This document shows, in pieces, positions 1-7,923 of a stretch of 64,000 nucleotides of DNA. The stretch comes from Weissella ceti. GTDB taxonomy: Bacteria > Bacillota > Bacilli > Lactobacillales > Lactobacillaceae. The stretch spans positions 62,001-126,000 of the forward strand of contig NZ_CP074441.1 of the NCBI RefSeq assembly GCF_018394055.1, given 5' to 3'. Each line of letters opens with the position of its first letter. Positions within the stretch are counted from its first letter, which is position 1. A program made the position numbers and the translations under genes. The notes under the pieces were generated by a model. It was given only the letters and a program-made list of their open reading frames with translations, did not search any database and had not been told where the DNA came from.

Positions 1-44
1 TGGCTCAGACGAGTCAGCCATAGACCAAAAGGAGGATTACTATA

Positions 45-341
45 ATGGCATACGAATTAACGTACATCATTCGCCCTGACATGGACGCAGACGCTAAGAA
101 GGCGTTGGTTGAGCGTTTTGACAAGATTTTGGCGGATAACGGAGCAACTGTGGCTGAGTCTAAGGACTGGTCATCACGTCGCTTTGCATACGAAATTGAT
201 GGTTACCGTGAGGGAACTTACCACATCGTCAACTTCACTGCTGAAGACTCAGCAGCTCTTAACGAATTTGATCGTTTGGCAAAGATCTCAGAAGACATCT
301 TGCGTCACATGATCGTTAAGCGCGACCTTGCTGAAGCTTAA
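45..341 (+). CDS. rpsF: 30S ribosomal protein S6
   Basis: Primary rRNA-binding protein of the 30S platform, where it pairs with S18. The 98-residue length, the N-terminal beta strand ELTYIIRP and the C-terminal segment [11 protein letters not shown] match bacterial S6. The ATG lies 7 bases after an AAAGGAGG ribosome site. It is first of a conserved trio with ssb (52-base gap) and rpsR. Its promoter must lie left of the window. A small inverted repeat (TGGCT...AGCCA) occupies bases 1-19; an S6:S18 autoregulatory leader is known in other bacteria, but too little is visible here to claim one. Confidence 0.97.
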   Translation: MAYELTYIIRPDMDADAKKALVERFDKILADNGATVAESKDWSSRRFAYEIDGYREGTYHIVNFTAEDSAALNEFDRLAKISEDILRHMIVKRDLAEA

Positions 342-393
342 TTTTAATTAAGCAATTAATGCTTTTGAACAAATAAAGAAAGGAACCTTTCCG

Positions 394-930
394 ATGATTA
401 ATCGTGTTGTATTGGTTGGACGTTTGACACGTGATGTTGAACTACGTTATACAACTTCAGGTGCAGCAGTTGGTACATTCTCATTGGCGGTTAACCGTCA
501 ATTCACGAATGCCAATGGTGAACGTGAAGCAGATTTTATTAACTGTGTTATCTGGCGTAAGTCAGCAGAAAACTTTGCGAACTTTACTTCAAAGGGGTCA
601 CAAGTTGCTGTTGAAGGACGACTACAAACACGTAATTACGAGAACCAACAAGGACAACGTGTCTACGTGACTGAAGTTGTTGTTGATAACTTCTCATTGT
701 TGGAGAGTCGTGCTGAAAGCGAGCAACGCCGTGCTTCTACTGGAAACACAGCGCCTGCTGGTAATCAAAACAATAATTTTGGTGGTCAACAAAACGCTAA
801 CGCACAATCTAACCCATTCGGTGCACCTGCATCAAATGGTGGGAATGTGTTTAATGCGTCAAGTTCATCAAATGATCCTTTCGGTGGTGGTCAAGAAATT
901 GATATTTCTGACGACGACCTACCGTTCTAA
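394..930 (+). CDS. ssb: single-stranded DNA-binding protein
   Basis: Binds and protects single-stranded DNA during replication, repair and recombination. Residues 1-105 form the OB fold (start [14 protein letters not shown]). A Gln/Asn/Gly-rich flexible linker follows at about 110-165, and the acidic tip DDDLPF (173-178) recruits partner proteins. The length of 178 residues is typical of the main Firmicutes SSB. The start follows an AAAGAAAGGAA ribosome site. Position between rpsF and rpsR is the classical arrangement, so it is probably co-transcribed with them. It holds one of the rare cysteines in this window, in the OB fold (FINCVIW). Confidence 0.97.
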   Translation: MINRVVLVGRLTRDVELRYTTSGAAVGTFSLAVNRQFTNANGEREADFINCVIWRKSAENFANFTSKGSQVAVEGRLQTRNYENQQGQRVYVTEVVVDNFSLLESRAESEQRRASTGNTAPAGNQNNNFGGQQNANAQSNPFGAPASNGGNVFNASSSSNDPFGGGQEIDISDDDLPF

Positions 931-976
931 GCGAACTTGTCTAACGACAATAGTCTATATATAGGAGGAATCAATC

Positions 977-1222
977 ATGGCACAACAACAACGTCGTAGC
1001 GGTGGACCTCGCCGTCGCCGTAAGGTTGACTTTATTGCAGCCAACCACATCGAATACGTGGACTACAAGAACACTGAATTGTTGGAACGTTTCATTTCTG
1101 ACAATGGTAAGATCTTGCCACGCCGTGTAACTGGTACATCAGCTAAGAACCAACGTAAGGTGACTGCTGCTGTTAAGCGCGCACGTATTATGGGTCTTTT
1201 GCCTTTCGTTGCAGAAAACTAA
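977..1222 (+). CDS. rpsR: 30S ribosomal protein S18
   Basis: Small-subunit protein that binds next to S6. The Arg-rich N-terminus (GGPRRRRKV), the IEYVDYKN segment and the C-terminal [11 protein letters not shown] are diagnostic, and 81 residues is normal. Where many bacterial S18 proteins have Cys after RRRRKV, this one has Asp ([10 protein letters not shown]), in line with the Cys scarcity of the whole window. A strong AGGAGG ribosome site precedes the ATG. It is last of the rpsF operon and is followed directly by a strong terminator. Confidence 0.97.
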   Translation: MAQQQRRSGGPRRRRKVDFIAANHIEYVDYKNTELLERFISDNGKILPRRVTGTSAKNQRKVTAAVKRARIMGLLPFVAEN

Positions 1223-1232
1223 CATAAATTAA

Positions 1233-1263
1233 AACACCAATCCTTCGGGGTTGGTGTTTTTTT
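1233..1263 (+). terminator. Rho-independent terminator of the rpsF operon
   Basis: A 10-11 bp stem (AACACCAATCC pairing with GGGTTGGTGTT) with a TTCG tetraloop and seven T residues, 10 bases after the rpsR stop. Confidence 0.93.
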
Positions 1264-1566
1264 GTGCCTAAAAGGCTATGTGTTGCTGTTTGAGGCGTTT
1301 TATAGAGAAAGTACAGGTATATTAAAATGGTTTGAATGCCGCTGTAACAGCGTTCTGTGAGATAGTTGTGTAGTGTTGAGGTTAGGGTGATAAGGCGCTA
1401 TGTGCAGTGGCTTCTTCGGATGTTGGTTGGTGGGTGTAAGGAATATCTACTATAGTAAGTGGCGGAGATAATGATTTTATATTTGATAAAATTAAAAGGT
1501 GTGGCGCGTGAGTTAAAGGGTGTGGATTACAATTGAAAGAAAGGGAAGTGGAAAAGTGTTTTAAAA
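1264..1566. other. noncoding interval, nothing recognised
   Basis: About 300 bases between the rpsR terminator and the terminator of the convergent tRNA-Lys genes. No open frame with a ribosome site, no RNA family and no strong promoter-terminator pair was recognised on either strand. The stretch is G-rich on the plus strand and may be decayed sequence. Confidence 0.5.
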
Positions 1567-1598
1567 CACAAAAAAACCACCAACCGAAGTTGATGGTT
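1567..1598 (-). terminator. terminator of the tRNA-Lys genes
   Basis: Read on the minus strand: AACCATCAAC, a TTCG loop, GTTGGTGGTT, then a run of T (plus-strand A run at 1568-1576). It lies 8 bases past the 3' end of the downstream tRNA. Confidence 0.9.
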
Positions 1599-1605
1599 TA
1601 AAGAG

Positions 1606-1678
1606 TGGACAAGCTGGGGCTCGAACCCAGGACCCACGGATTAAGAGTCCGTTGCTCTACCAGCTGAGCTACTTGTCC
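1606..1678 (-). tRNA. tRNA-Lys(CUU), copy 2
   Basis: A 73-nt cloverleaf on the minus strand. Acceptor stem GGACAAG/CTTGTCC, D arm GCTC...GAGC, anticodon loop CTCTTAA (anticodon CUU, reads AAG), T arm GGGTTCGAGCCCC region, discriminator A. The 3' CCA is not encoded. It is identical to the copy at 1797-1869. Two genes reading AAG fit the strong AAG preference of highly expressed genes here; rplI uses AAG for every Lys. Confidence 0.97.
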
Positions 1679-1709
1679 AAAACGTTTTGTTGTTTTAACA
1701 ACATATATT

Positions 1710-1738
1710 AATATATCACCTTCAAAGCCTGTTGTAAA
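1710..1738 (-). promoter_or_regulatory. promoter of tRNA-Lys copy 2
   Basis: Minus-strand -35 TTTACA (1733-1738), 17-base spacer, -10 TATATT (1710-1715). Transcription would start at the hairpin GTTGTTAAAACAAC that precedes the tRNA. Confidence 0.75.
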
Positions 1739-1796
1739 GCTTTTTATCAAGGTTTTTAAAAAATAATTTTTGAAGTGAATCGCGATTATTTTTTAA

Positions 1797-1869
1797 TGGA
1801 CAAGCTGGGGCTCGAACCCAGGACCCACGGATTAAGAGTCCGTTGCTCTACCAGCTGAGCTACTTGTCC
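1797..1869 (-). tRNA. tRNA-Lys(CUU), copy 1
   Basis: Identical in all 73 bases to the tRNA at 1606-1678: acceptor GGACAAG/CTTGTCC, anticodon CUU, discriminator A, no encoded CCA. The near-identical leader (GTTGTTAAAACAAC hairpin) and the TATATTAATAT around the -10 are also duplicated. The repeated unit is therefore tRNA plus leader plus -10, while the -35 regions differ. Confidence 0.97.
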
Positions 1870-1900
1870 AAAACGTCTTGTTGTTTTAACAACAGATATT

Positions 1901-1929
1901 AATATACAATCTTTTTGGCACGTTGACAA
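1901..1929 (-). promoter_or_regulatory. promoter of tRNA-Lys copy 1
   Basis: Minus-strand -35 TTGTCA (1924-1929), 17-base spacer, -10 TATATT (1901-1906). It is divergent from the walR promoter, with about 35 bases between the two -35 boxes. Confidence 0.8.
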
Positions 1930-1963
1930 CCCTTTTTTCAAAAAAAGTTTGAAATTTGTTAAA

Positions 1964-1993
1964 TTGGCTCAAAACGGGGCTTAATGATATAAT
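1964..1993 (+). promoter_or_regulatory. promoter of the walRK operon
   Basis: -35 TTGGCT (1964-1969), 18-base spacer, -10 TATAAT (1988-1993), with the start site about 30 bases before the walR ATG. Confidence 0.75.
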
Positions 1994-2031
1994 TATCAAC
2001 AAATACACCGACCGTGTGGGAGGATTTAAAC

Positions 2032-2736
2032 ATGACAAAAATTTTAGTGGTTGATGATGAGAAACCAATCTCAGATATTATTAAATTCAATTTGAGTAAA
2101 GAAGGCTATGACGTTGTAGTAGCTATGGACGGGAAAGAAGCGTTGGAAGTTTTTGAAGCTGAAACGCCAGATCTGATTTTGTTGGATCAAATGTTGCCTG
2201 AAATTGAAGGGACAGAAGTGTTACGTCAGATTCGTACAACTTCTCAAGTGCCTATCATTATGGTTACAGCTAAGGATTCTGAAATTGATAAGGTTTTGGG
2301 ATTGGAAATGGGAGCAGACGATTACGTAACAAAGCCATTTTCAAACCGTGAACTTTTGGCACGTGTGAAAGCGAACTTGCGTCGTCAAGCTCCTGCAGTT
2401 GCAGCGACGGATGACGTAGAAGCAGGTGATATTAAGATTGGATCACTAATTATTCATCCGGATGCCTACATGGTTGCTAAGGATGGGGAAGACATCGAAT
2501 TGACTCATCGTGAATTTGAATTGTTACACCATTTGGCTAAGCACATTGGGCAAGTGATGACACGTGATGATTTACTACAAACGGTTTGGGGCTTTGATTA
2601 CTTTGGTGATGTACGTACAGTGGACGTTACAGTGCGTCGTATTCGTGAAAAAATTGAAGAAGCACCAAGTCATCCACAAATTTTGATGACTCGACGTGGA
2701 GTTGGATACTACTTGAAGGTAGCTGAAGACGCCTAA
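2032..2736 (+). CDS. walR: essential cell-wall response regulator WalR (YycF)
   Basis: OmpR-family response regulator controlling cell-wall hydrolases and wall homeostasis in low-GC Gram-positives. The receiver domain (1-115) has the acidic pair DDE at 9-11, phospho-acceptor Asp52 (LLDQMLP) and the switch-region Lys in VTKPF. The winged-helix DNA-binding domain covers about 130-234. The ATG at 2032 was chosen over an upstream in-frame GTG at 2014 because TGGGAGGA lies just before it and the protein then begins [10 protein letters not shown] as in the family. It is first gene of walR-walK-yycH-yycI-walJ. Confidence 0.96.
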   Translation: MTKILVVDDEKPISDIIKFNLSKEGYDVVVAMDGKEALEVFEAETPDLILLDQMLPEIEGTEVLRQIRTTSQVPIIMVTAKDSEIDKVLGLEMGADDYVTKPFSNRELLARVKANLRRQAPAVAATDDVEAGDIKIGSLIIHPDAYMVAKDGEDIELTHREFELLHHLAKHIGQVMTRDDLLQTVWGFDYFGDVRTVDVTVRRIREKIEEAPSHPQILMTRRGVGYYLKVAEDA

Positions 2737-2750
2737 TCGTGCGAAGTATA

Positions 2751-2785
2751 ACGAGCGCTTTGCAATCAGGCAAGCGCTCGTTTTT
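2751..2785 (+). terminator. intercistronic terminator-like hairpin between walR and walK
   Basis: A 10-bp perfect stem (ACGAGCGCTT with AAGCGCTCGT) around an 11-base loop, followed by TTTTT. It sits between two genes of one regulatory pair and could partly terminate after walR, giving more WalR than WalK. Confidence 0.75.
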
Positions 2786-2803
2786 AGATACAGGGGTTGA
2801 TAT

Positions 2804-4663
2804 ATGAAGCGGAAATGGAAAGGTTTTAATTGGCATCGGATTTTTTCATCCATTTATGTCAAAATTGCGGTAGTTTTCACGTTAACGCTCTTGGTAACGT
2901 TAGAAGTTATTGGGACTTTTTTTGTTAAGCAATTAGAAAATCAAAATTTGGAACAATTGCGTACGCAAATTGCTTTGAAACCCTATGTAACAGATTCTTT
3001 AACAGAAGACTTGTCGGAAGAAAATTATGAAGCGATGCAACGTATGTTGACGTCTATTAATAATCCGGCGATTACGGAAATTTTAGTTGTGGATGAACAT
3101 GGTATTATTCGGGCGACTAATAATGTGAATAGTCAAGATCGTGTTGGAAAGAAATCTACGCAGGCAGATGTTAAAGCAGCCTTGTCTGGAACTGATTACC
3201 GACGTACGCCGATTGAATTACGTGGGGACGAACGTTTCCAATTGACGATTCGCCCCTTGATTCATGCGGCAAATGGACAAAATAAAACGGTTGGTGTGGT
3301 GGTTGTTCGTGCCAATTTAAAGAACGTCTACGATAATTTGAATAATATTTCGATGATTTTCCTTTCAGCCTCTGTTTTGGCGATTGTGTTAGGTTTTGTG
3401 ATGGCGATTATTATTTCTCGTAGTTTGGCACGGCCGATTACTGAAATTAATGATCGAACGATTCGGATTGCTAAAGGAGATTATTCTGGAACAATCGAAG
3501 TTCGTACAAATGACGAAATTGGTCAATTAGCGCAAAATGTTAATACGTTGGCTTCTCGTATCGAAGAAACAACGAATTCAATTGATTTTGAACGTCGTCG
3601 TTTGGATTCTGTTTTGGAATACATGACGGATGGTGTTTTGGCAACTGATCGCCGTGGAAACATCAATATGATTAACTCAATGGCTGCGCGTATGTTGGGG
3701 ATTGAAGACGGAAGCGATGCAATTGGAAAGTCAATTCTGAAGTTGTTGGGTATTCAAGATGAATACACCCTACGTGATTTACTAGATCAGCAACAGGAGT
3801 TGATGTTAGACCTCAGTGACACGTCTCAGACGCTGTATTTGAAGGCTTATTTCAGTTTGATTCAACGTTCTTCTGGATTTATTTCAGGGCTTGTAATCGT
3901 GTTACATGACGTTACAGAGCAATATAAGATTGAAAATGAACGACGCCAATTCGTGTCTAACGTATCACATGAATTACGTACGCCATTAACATCAGTTAAG
4001 TCCTACGTTGATGCGCTGCAAGAAGGGGCAATTGAAGATAAAGAATTGTCTCGCAATTTCTTGAGCGTAGTTGAAGATGAAACAGCACGTATGATCCGTA
4101 TGATTAATGATTTGCTTGAATTATCACGTATGGATTCATCAACGTTGAAAATTGATCAAGAGTACGTCAATATCGGGGAATTGTTTAACTATATCTTAGA
4201 CCGTTTTGACATGATTATTGCGAATGATGAACAACCAGAAAAACGTTACTCAATTGCACGAGACATCTCTGCGGTACCAATTTGGGTTGAATTAGATCCA
4301 TCTAAATTCACGCAGGTGGTTGATAATGTGATGAATAATGCGATTAAGTATTCGCCAGATGGTGGTGTCATTACTGCTGAAATGGTGGATCATGGCAATC
4401 GTGTTGTTTTGGGGATTAACGACCAAGGGCTAGGAATTCCAGCTGCGGACTTGAAGCATGTCTTTGATCGTTTCTTCCGTGTTGATAAGGCGCGTTCTCG
4501 TGCACAAGGTGGAAGTGGTTTGGGATTAGCGATTTCCAAGGAAATTATTGAGCGTTTTGGTGGTCGTATTTGGGTCGAATCTGTGGAAGGAAAAGGCTCA
4601 ACTTTCTATATTTCATTGCCTTATGAAGCATATGATTTAGGTGAGGATGATTGGGATGAATAG
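2804..4663 (+). CDS. walK: sensor histidine kinase WalK (YycG)
   Basis: Membrane histidine kinase that phosphorylates WalR. Domains in order: TM1 (about 19-42), extracytoplasmic sensor (about 43-180), TM2 (about 182-206), HAMP (205-260), PAS (about 265-375), HisKA with His389 (SNVSHELRTPL), and a catalytic ATPase domain with the N box (NNAIKYSP) and G boxes (GLGIP, GGSGLGLAI). The 619-residue length fits the full-length PAS-containing WalK of lactobacilli and Bacillus. The only visible ribosome site is weak (AGGGGTTG). The end overlaps yycH by 8 bases. Confidence 0.96.
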   Translation: MKRKWKGFNWHRIFSSIYVKIAVVFTLTLLVTLEVIGTFFVKQLENQNLEQLRTQIALKPYVTDSLTEDLSEENYEAMQRMLTSINNPAITEILVVDEHGIIRATNNVNSQDRVGKKSTQADVKAALSGTDYRRTPIELRGDERFQLTIRPLIHAANGQNKTVGVVVVRANLKNVYDNLNNISMIFLSASVLAIVLGFVMAIIISRSLARPITEINDRTIRIAKGDYSGTIEVRTNDEIGQLAQNVNTLASRIEETTNSIDFERRRLDSVLEYMTDGVLATDRRGNINMINSMAARMLGIEDGSDAIGKSILKLLGIQDEYTLRDLLDQQQELMLDLSDTSQTLYLKAYFSLIQRSSGFISGLVIVLHDVTEQYKIENERRQFVSNVSHELRTPLTSVKSYVDALQEGAIEDKELSRNFLSVVEDETARMIRMINDLLELSRMDSSTLKIDQEYVNIGELFNYILDRFDMIIANDEQPEKRYSIARDISAVPIWVELDPSKFTQVVDNVMNNAIKYSPDGGVITAEMVDHGNRVVLGINDQGLGIPAADLKHVFDRFFRVDKARSRAQGGSGLGLAISKEIIERFGGRIWVESVEGKGSTFYISLPYEAYDLGEDDWDE

Positions 4664-5972
4664 GCGTAAATGGCGTGGTTTATTAAAACAATATCTATTA
4701 ATTGTGCTGTTGGCTTTGTTGGTCATGATTAGTCTGATGTTGTCGTTTGGTATTTGGGGCACGATGGGGGAACGTTCAGTTTATCTAACCTCATCAGACA
4801 CTAATGAATCAGAGAAACGCTTGGTATCTGAAAAAGACGTCGAAGCGGTGTATGATTTTGATGCAGTGGTGGTGAACCAAGATAAGAAACACAAGCGCAT
4901 CATGAATTCTCGTGGAATTAATCGTGAAATTCTATCGGCGTTAGGCGATTGGCAAGTAGAAAATGTTAGCGCTGAAAAAATGAAAAATAACGAGTATCTT
5001 AAGTTGCTAAACGAAAATGATACTGTTTTGTTGGGTTACCCGGATCAAGTTATTGGTAGTTTGGTAGAAGCTCGTTTAAACATTAGTGTTGGATTGACAG
5101 ATGATGATCGTATTGACTGGATTCAATTGCCTATGAATGGAAAAGGTGAAATACGATTCTTTGATGACCGTACACAAGATGTCTATCGAGCCAAAGTTGA
5201 TCAATCTGGGACGGCTTTAGCAGACATGCAGTGGCCATCTGATCAGACTGAGGTGGAGTTTGAGTGGCGTAAAGAGCGTGTGCGCATTAATTATTTGAAG
5301 AATGTTAAATTGAAGACGAAAAGTTATTTATTAGATGAAGCCGAGAAGTCTAATGTTGTTTCTGCTGCTTTCAAATCAACGGAGGGAACACCGTTTATCG
5401 TTGAAAACGATAATGGCGACATTGAATATACTGATGGTGATACGCGTCGCTTGGTTTTGGATTCTAATTCAGGGAATGTTTCGTTGACAGAATATGATAA
5501 TACCCATATTCCTAAGTTAATGAGTAACAATATGTCCCATGCATATGAAACGCTGGTTGCGATTAAACAGGTACCAGAAAATATGTATTATTTTGAAGAA
5601 TTAGACGAGGGAATGAAGCTCTCATACCGTCTATACGTCAATGGATTCCCGATGTTTAAGTCACAAAATTTTGATTTTGGGACAGCGTCCGTTGCTTATG
5701 AACCAAATCGTCAAACAATTGAATACTCGTTGTACAGCTTGCAAGTACCATTGCCTGATAAGGATGAAAAAACAATTTCCTTAGGCAATACGAAGTCAGT
5801 TATGAAAGCCTTGCGTAATGCAGGAGTTGACACGGCGGAAGTTCAAGGGACTAGTTTAGGATACCGCTGGTTAGAATACGACCAGGAACGATATATTACT
5901 TTGCAACCTGGTTGGTTTGTCCAAATCAATAATGAATGGCTGCCGTTATCAGCGTACACGGGTGGTATGTAA
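4656..5972 (+). CDS. yycH: WalK regulatory protein YycH
   Basis: Membrane-anchored auxiliary protein that, with YycI, tunes WalK activity through transmembrane contacts. It has one N-terminal TM segment (about 10-33, LLIVLLALLVMISLML) and a long extracytoplasmic part with YycH-like beta-rich domains. ATG 4656 is preferred because GAGG lies 9 bases upstream; GTG 4641 and ATG 4647 are in frame but poorly placed. It overlaps walK by 8 bases, implying translational coupling. Recognition rests on position and TM layout as well as sequence. Confidence 0.88.
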   Translation: MNRRKWRGLLKQYLLIVLLALLVMISLMLSFGIWGTMGERSVYLTSSDTNESEKRLVSEKDVEAVYDFDAVVVNQDKKHKRIMNSRGINREILSALGDWQVENVSAEKMKNNEYLKLLNENDTVLLGYPDQVIGSLVEARLNISVGLTDDDRIDWIQLPMNGKGEIRFFDDRTQDVYRAKVDQSGTALADMQWPSDQTEVEFEWRKERVRINYLKNVKLKTKSYLLDEAEKSNVVSAAFKSTEGTPFIVENDNGDIEYTDGDTRRLVLDSNSGNVSLTEYDNTHIPKLMSNNMSHAYETLVAIKQVPENMYYFEELDEGMKLSYRLYVNGFPMFKSQNFDFGTASVAYEPNRQTIEYSLYSLQVPLPDKDEKTISLGNTKSVMKALRNAGVDTAEVQGTSLGYRWLEYDQERYITLQPGWFVQINNEWLPLSAYTGGM

Positions 5973-5999
5973 ACGAAAGACAAGAGAGGTGGGAAACAG

Positions 6000-6806
6000 A
6001 TGAATATTCGAAAAATGTTGTGGACCTTTTTCTACTTGTTTTTAGTTGTGGATGGTATTTTACTTTACCAATGGTTTAGCGTGAGTGATATGTCAGCTGA
6101 CCCAGCATCGGCAAAAAATATTCAACAAGAAATTCGGATGGATGGTATCAAATTTGGGTCATTGGATGCACATGTTCCTTCTGGAGCCTATTATTCTGGG
6201 AATGACGGTGGACGTTATTTGGCAAAACAACGCAAGCGTATTTCAAATGATTGGCAGGTCAGTGTAAAAGGACAAAAATTACGTGCAGTACCTAAGAAGC
6301 CAGTTGATTTAGGAACGAGTCGTGCTACCGCGCGTAAAAAACTTGAATCAATTTTGGCGGATGATAAGCAAATAATTGCGGGGAATGAATATGTTTTTGA
6401 TCCTGAATTGAGTCAAAGCGATGACGACTCAGGATTGCACGTGATTGTTTTTGCACAAAAATTAGATCACGAAACGTTTGTTTCGACGCGTGGTCAAATT
6501 CAATTTACTTTTGACGATTACTATAATTTGAAAAGTTATACGCAAACCTATGTGACCAATGTGCAGCGACTGAGTGATGTCCCAGCAGTTCTATCACAAC
6601 GTAGTGCGTTTTTGAATGCTTATCAATTTAACGAGATTGCAAATAATTCTGTTTTGAATTGGAGTAAATTGGGGTATGCGACGTTAATTGACGTTCGGGG
6701 TGAAACAATTTATATTCCTATTTGGGTGTTTTCATTAACAAATGCGGCAGGAGAAACAAATCAGGTACAGATTAATGCATTGAATGGTTCTTTGATGAAA
6801 GATTGA
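6000..6806 (+). CDS. yycI: WalK regulatory protein YycI
   Basis: Second auxiliary membrane protein of the WalRK system. A single N-terminal TM helix (about 6-24, WTFFYLFLVVDGILLYQWF) is followed by an exported domain of about 240 residues; the motif YIPIWVF near the C-terminus is typical of the YycH/YycI fold. Length 268 is normal. The start follows GAGAGGTGGG. It lies 27 bases after yycH and before walJ, the standard order. Confidence 0.88.
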   Translation: MNIRKMLWTFFYLFLVVDGILLYQWFSVSDMSADPASAKNIQQEIRMDGIKFGSLDAHVPSGAYYSGNDGGRYLAKQRKRISNDWQVSVKGQKLRAVPKKPVDLGTSRATARKKLESILADDKQIIAGNEYVFDPELSQSDDDSGLHVIVFAQKLDHETFVSTRGQIQFTFDDYYNLKSYTQTYVTNVQRLSDVPAVLSQRSAFLNAYQFNEIANNSVLNWSKLGYATLIDVRGETIYIPIWVFSLTNAAGETNQVQINALNGSLMKD

Positions 6807-6828
6807 TTGAGAGAAGAGGGTGGACATA

Positions 6829-7626
6829 GTGAGTGATTTTAAAGCCTCAATGTTGGCATCAAGTAGCACAGGAAATGTCACGTATATTGAGACACCTGGT
6901 AGAAAAGTGCTGCTAGATGCTGGTTTATCTGGTAAAAAAATTGAAGGCTTAATGCAAGAAGTGGATCGTTCATTGAAGGATGTTGATTCTATTTTTGTGA
7001 GTCATGAACATTCTGATCATATTGCAGGGGTTGGTGTGCTATCACGAAAATATGGCATGGATATTTATGCGAACGAAAAAACTTGGGCAGCAATGGCACC
7101 TAAGATTGGTAAAATTGCACCAGAGCACATCAAGTTCTTTGAGCCAGGGCAAGTGTTAGACTTAGGTGATTTGGATGTGGAAAGTTATTCTGTCTCGCAT
7201 GATGCTGCGGACCCACAATTTTATGCTTTTCATCACGAAAATAAAACATTTGCGGCGTTGACGGATACGGGTTATGCGAATGATCAAATGTTATCAGCGT
7301 TACAGAATGCGGATGCGTTGTTGTTCGAGGCAAACCATGATTATGAGATGTTACGCATGGGTGGTTATGCGTGGTCATTGAAGCAACGTATCTTAAGTGA
7401 TAAGGGGCATTTGTCGAATGAAGATGGCGCAATTGCGCTATCACAAGTTATTGGTAGACAAACAAAGAATGTTTTCTTAGGGCATTTAAGCCAAGAAAAT
7501 AATCAGCAAGAATTAGCTTATTTAACGGTCAAAGATATTTTAGAATCGCGTGATTTTGCTGTAAATCATGATTTTTTAATGCATAATACTGAACCGTTAC
7601 AAGCTTCTCGTCTAATGGACATTTAA
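6829..7626 (+). CDS. walJ: WalJ (YycJ) metallo-beta-lactamase-fold exonuclease-like protein
   Basis: Cytoplasmic metallo-beta-lactamase-fold protein always linked to walRK; homologues act as 5'-3' DNA exonucleases affecting mismatch repair and division timing. The HxHxDH metal motif is at 59-64 (HEHSDH), and DTGYAND and GHLS carry further ligands. GTG 6829 is chosen because AGAGGG lies 8 bases upstream; the earlier GTG 6820 is too close to it. The 265 residues match the family. It is the last gene of the operon; no classical hairpin follows immediately, so readthrough toward 7807 is possible. Confidence 0.92.
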   Translation: MSDFKASMLASSSTGNVTYIETPGRKVLLDAGLSGKKIEGLMQEVDRSLKDVDSIFVSHEHSDHIAGVGVLSRKYGMDIYANEKTWAAMAPKIGKIAPEHIKFFEPGQVLDLGDLDVESYSVSHDAADPQFYAFHHENKTFAALTDTGYANDQMLSALQNADALLFEANHDYEMLRMGGYAWSLKQRILSDKGHLSNEDGAIALSQVIGRQTKNVFLGHLSQENNQQELAYLTVKDILESRDFAVNHDFLMHNTEPLQASRLMDI

Positions 7627-7683
7627 TTGTCGCATCAGATTGCGAATTTTTTAAGTTAATTTTAAAAAATGTGTGTTTTTAGG

Positions 7684-7712
7684 TTGTTCCTATAAAATAG
7701 CTGTGCTACAAT
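7684..7712 (+). promoter_or_regulatory. promoter of candidate small RNA
   Basis: -35 TTGTTC (7684-7689), 17-base spacer, -10 TACAAT (7707-7712). The predicted start is near G7720. Confidence 0.65.
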
Positions 7713-7719
7713 AGTTCTT

Positions 7720-7807
7720 GGGAACGGGAAGTTTTATCAATATGAGTATTCCTTACGAAATTAAGTAAGGGCTAAAAATGTAGAGCATCAAGTAATTGAT
7801 GCTTTTT
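7720..7807 (+). ncRNA. candidate small RNA between walJ and htrA
   Basis: A promoter with near-consensus spacing is followed 75-90 bases later by a terminator (GCATCAA, loop GTAA, TTGATGC, TTTTT at 7785-7807) and no open frame lies between. The predicted transcript begins with a G/A-rich stretch and holds a CCTTAC/GTAAGG hairpin (7751-7770). No riboswitch or Rfam family was recognised. It could instead be a prematurely terminated leader of htrA. Confidence 0.5.
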
Positions 7808-7824
7808 ATTTTGCAATTAACAGA

Positions 7825-7855
7825 GACCTGTCACATTTTGTGGCGGGTCTTTTTC
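7825..7855 (+). terminator. second terminator upstream of htrA
   Basis: AGACCTGTCACA, a short loop, TGTGGCGGGTCT, then TTTTT. It stands about 18 bases after the terminator of the candidate small RNA, making a tandem pair. Confidence 0.75.
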
Positions 7856-7923
7856 TGTATTAAGGCAAATTAAAGGGTGTCGACCTACCATGGTCACATA
7901 GAAATGAAGGGGAGTGGGAGAAT

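Noticed and set aside
1264-1566. Hidden gene or RNA in the G-rich intergenic stretch after rpsR
   Set aside because: No open frame with a ribosome site, no promoter-terminator pair and no recognisable RNA family on either strand.
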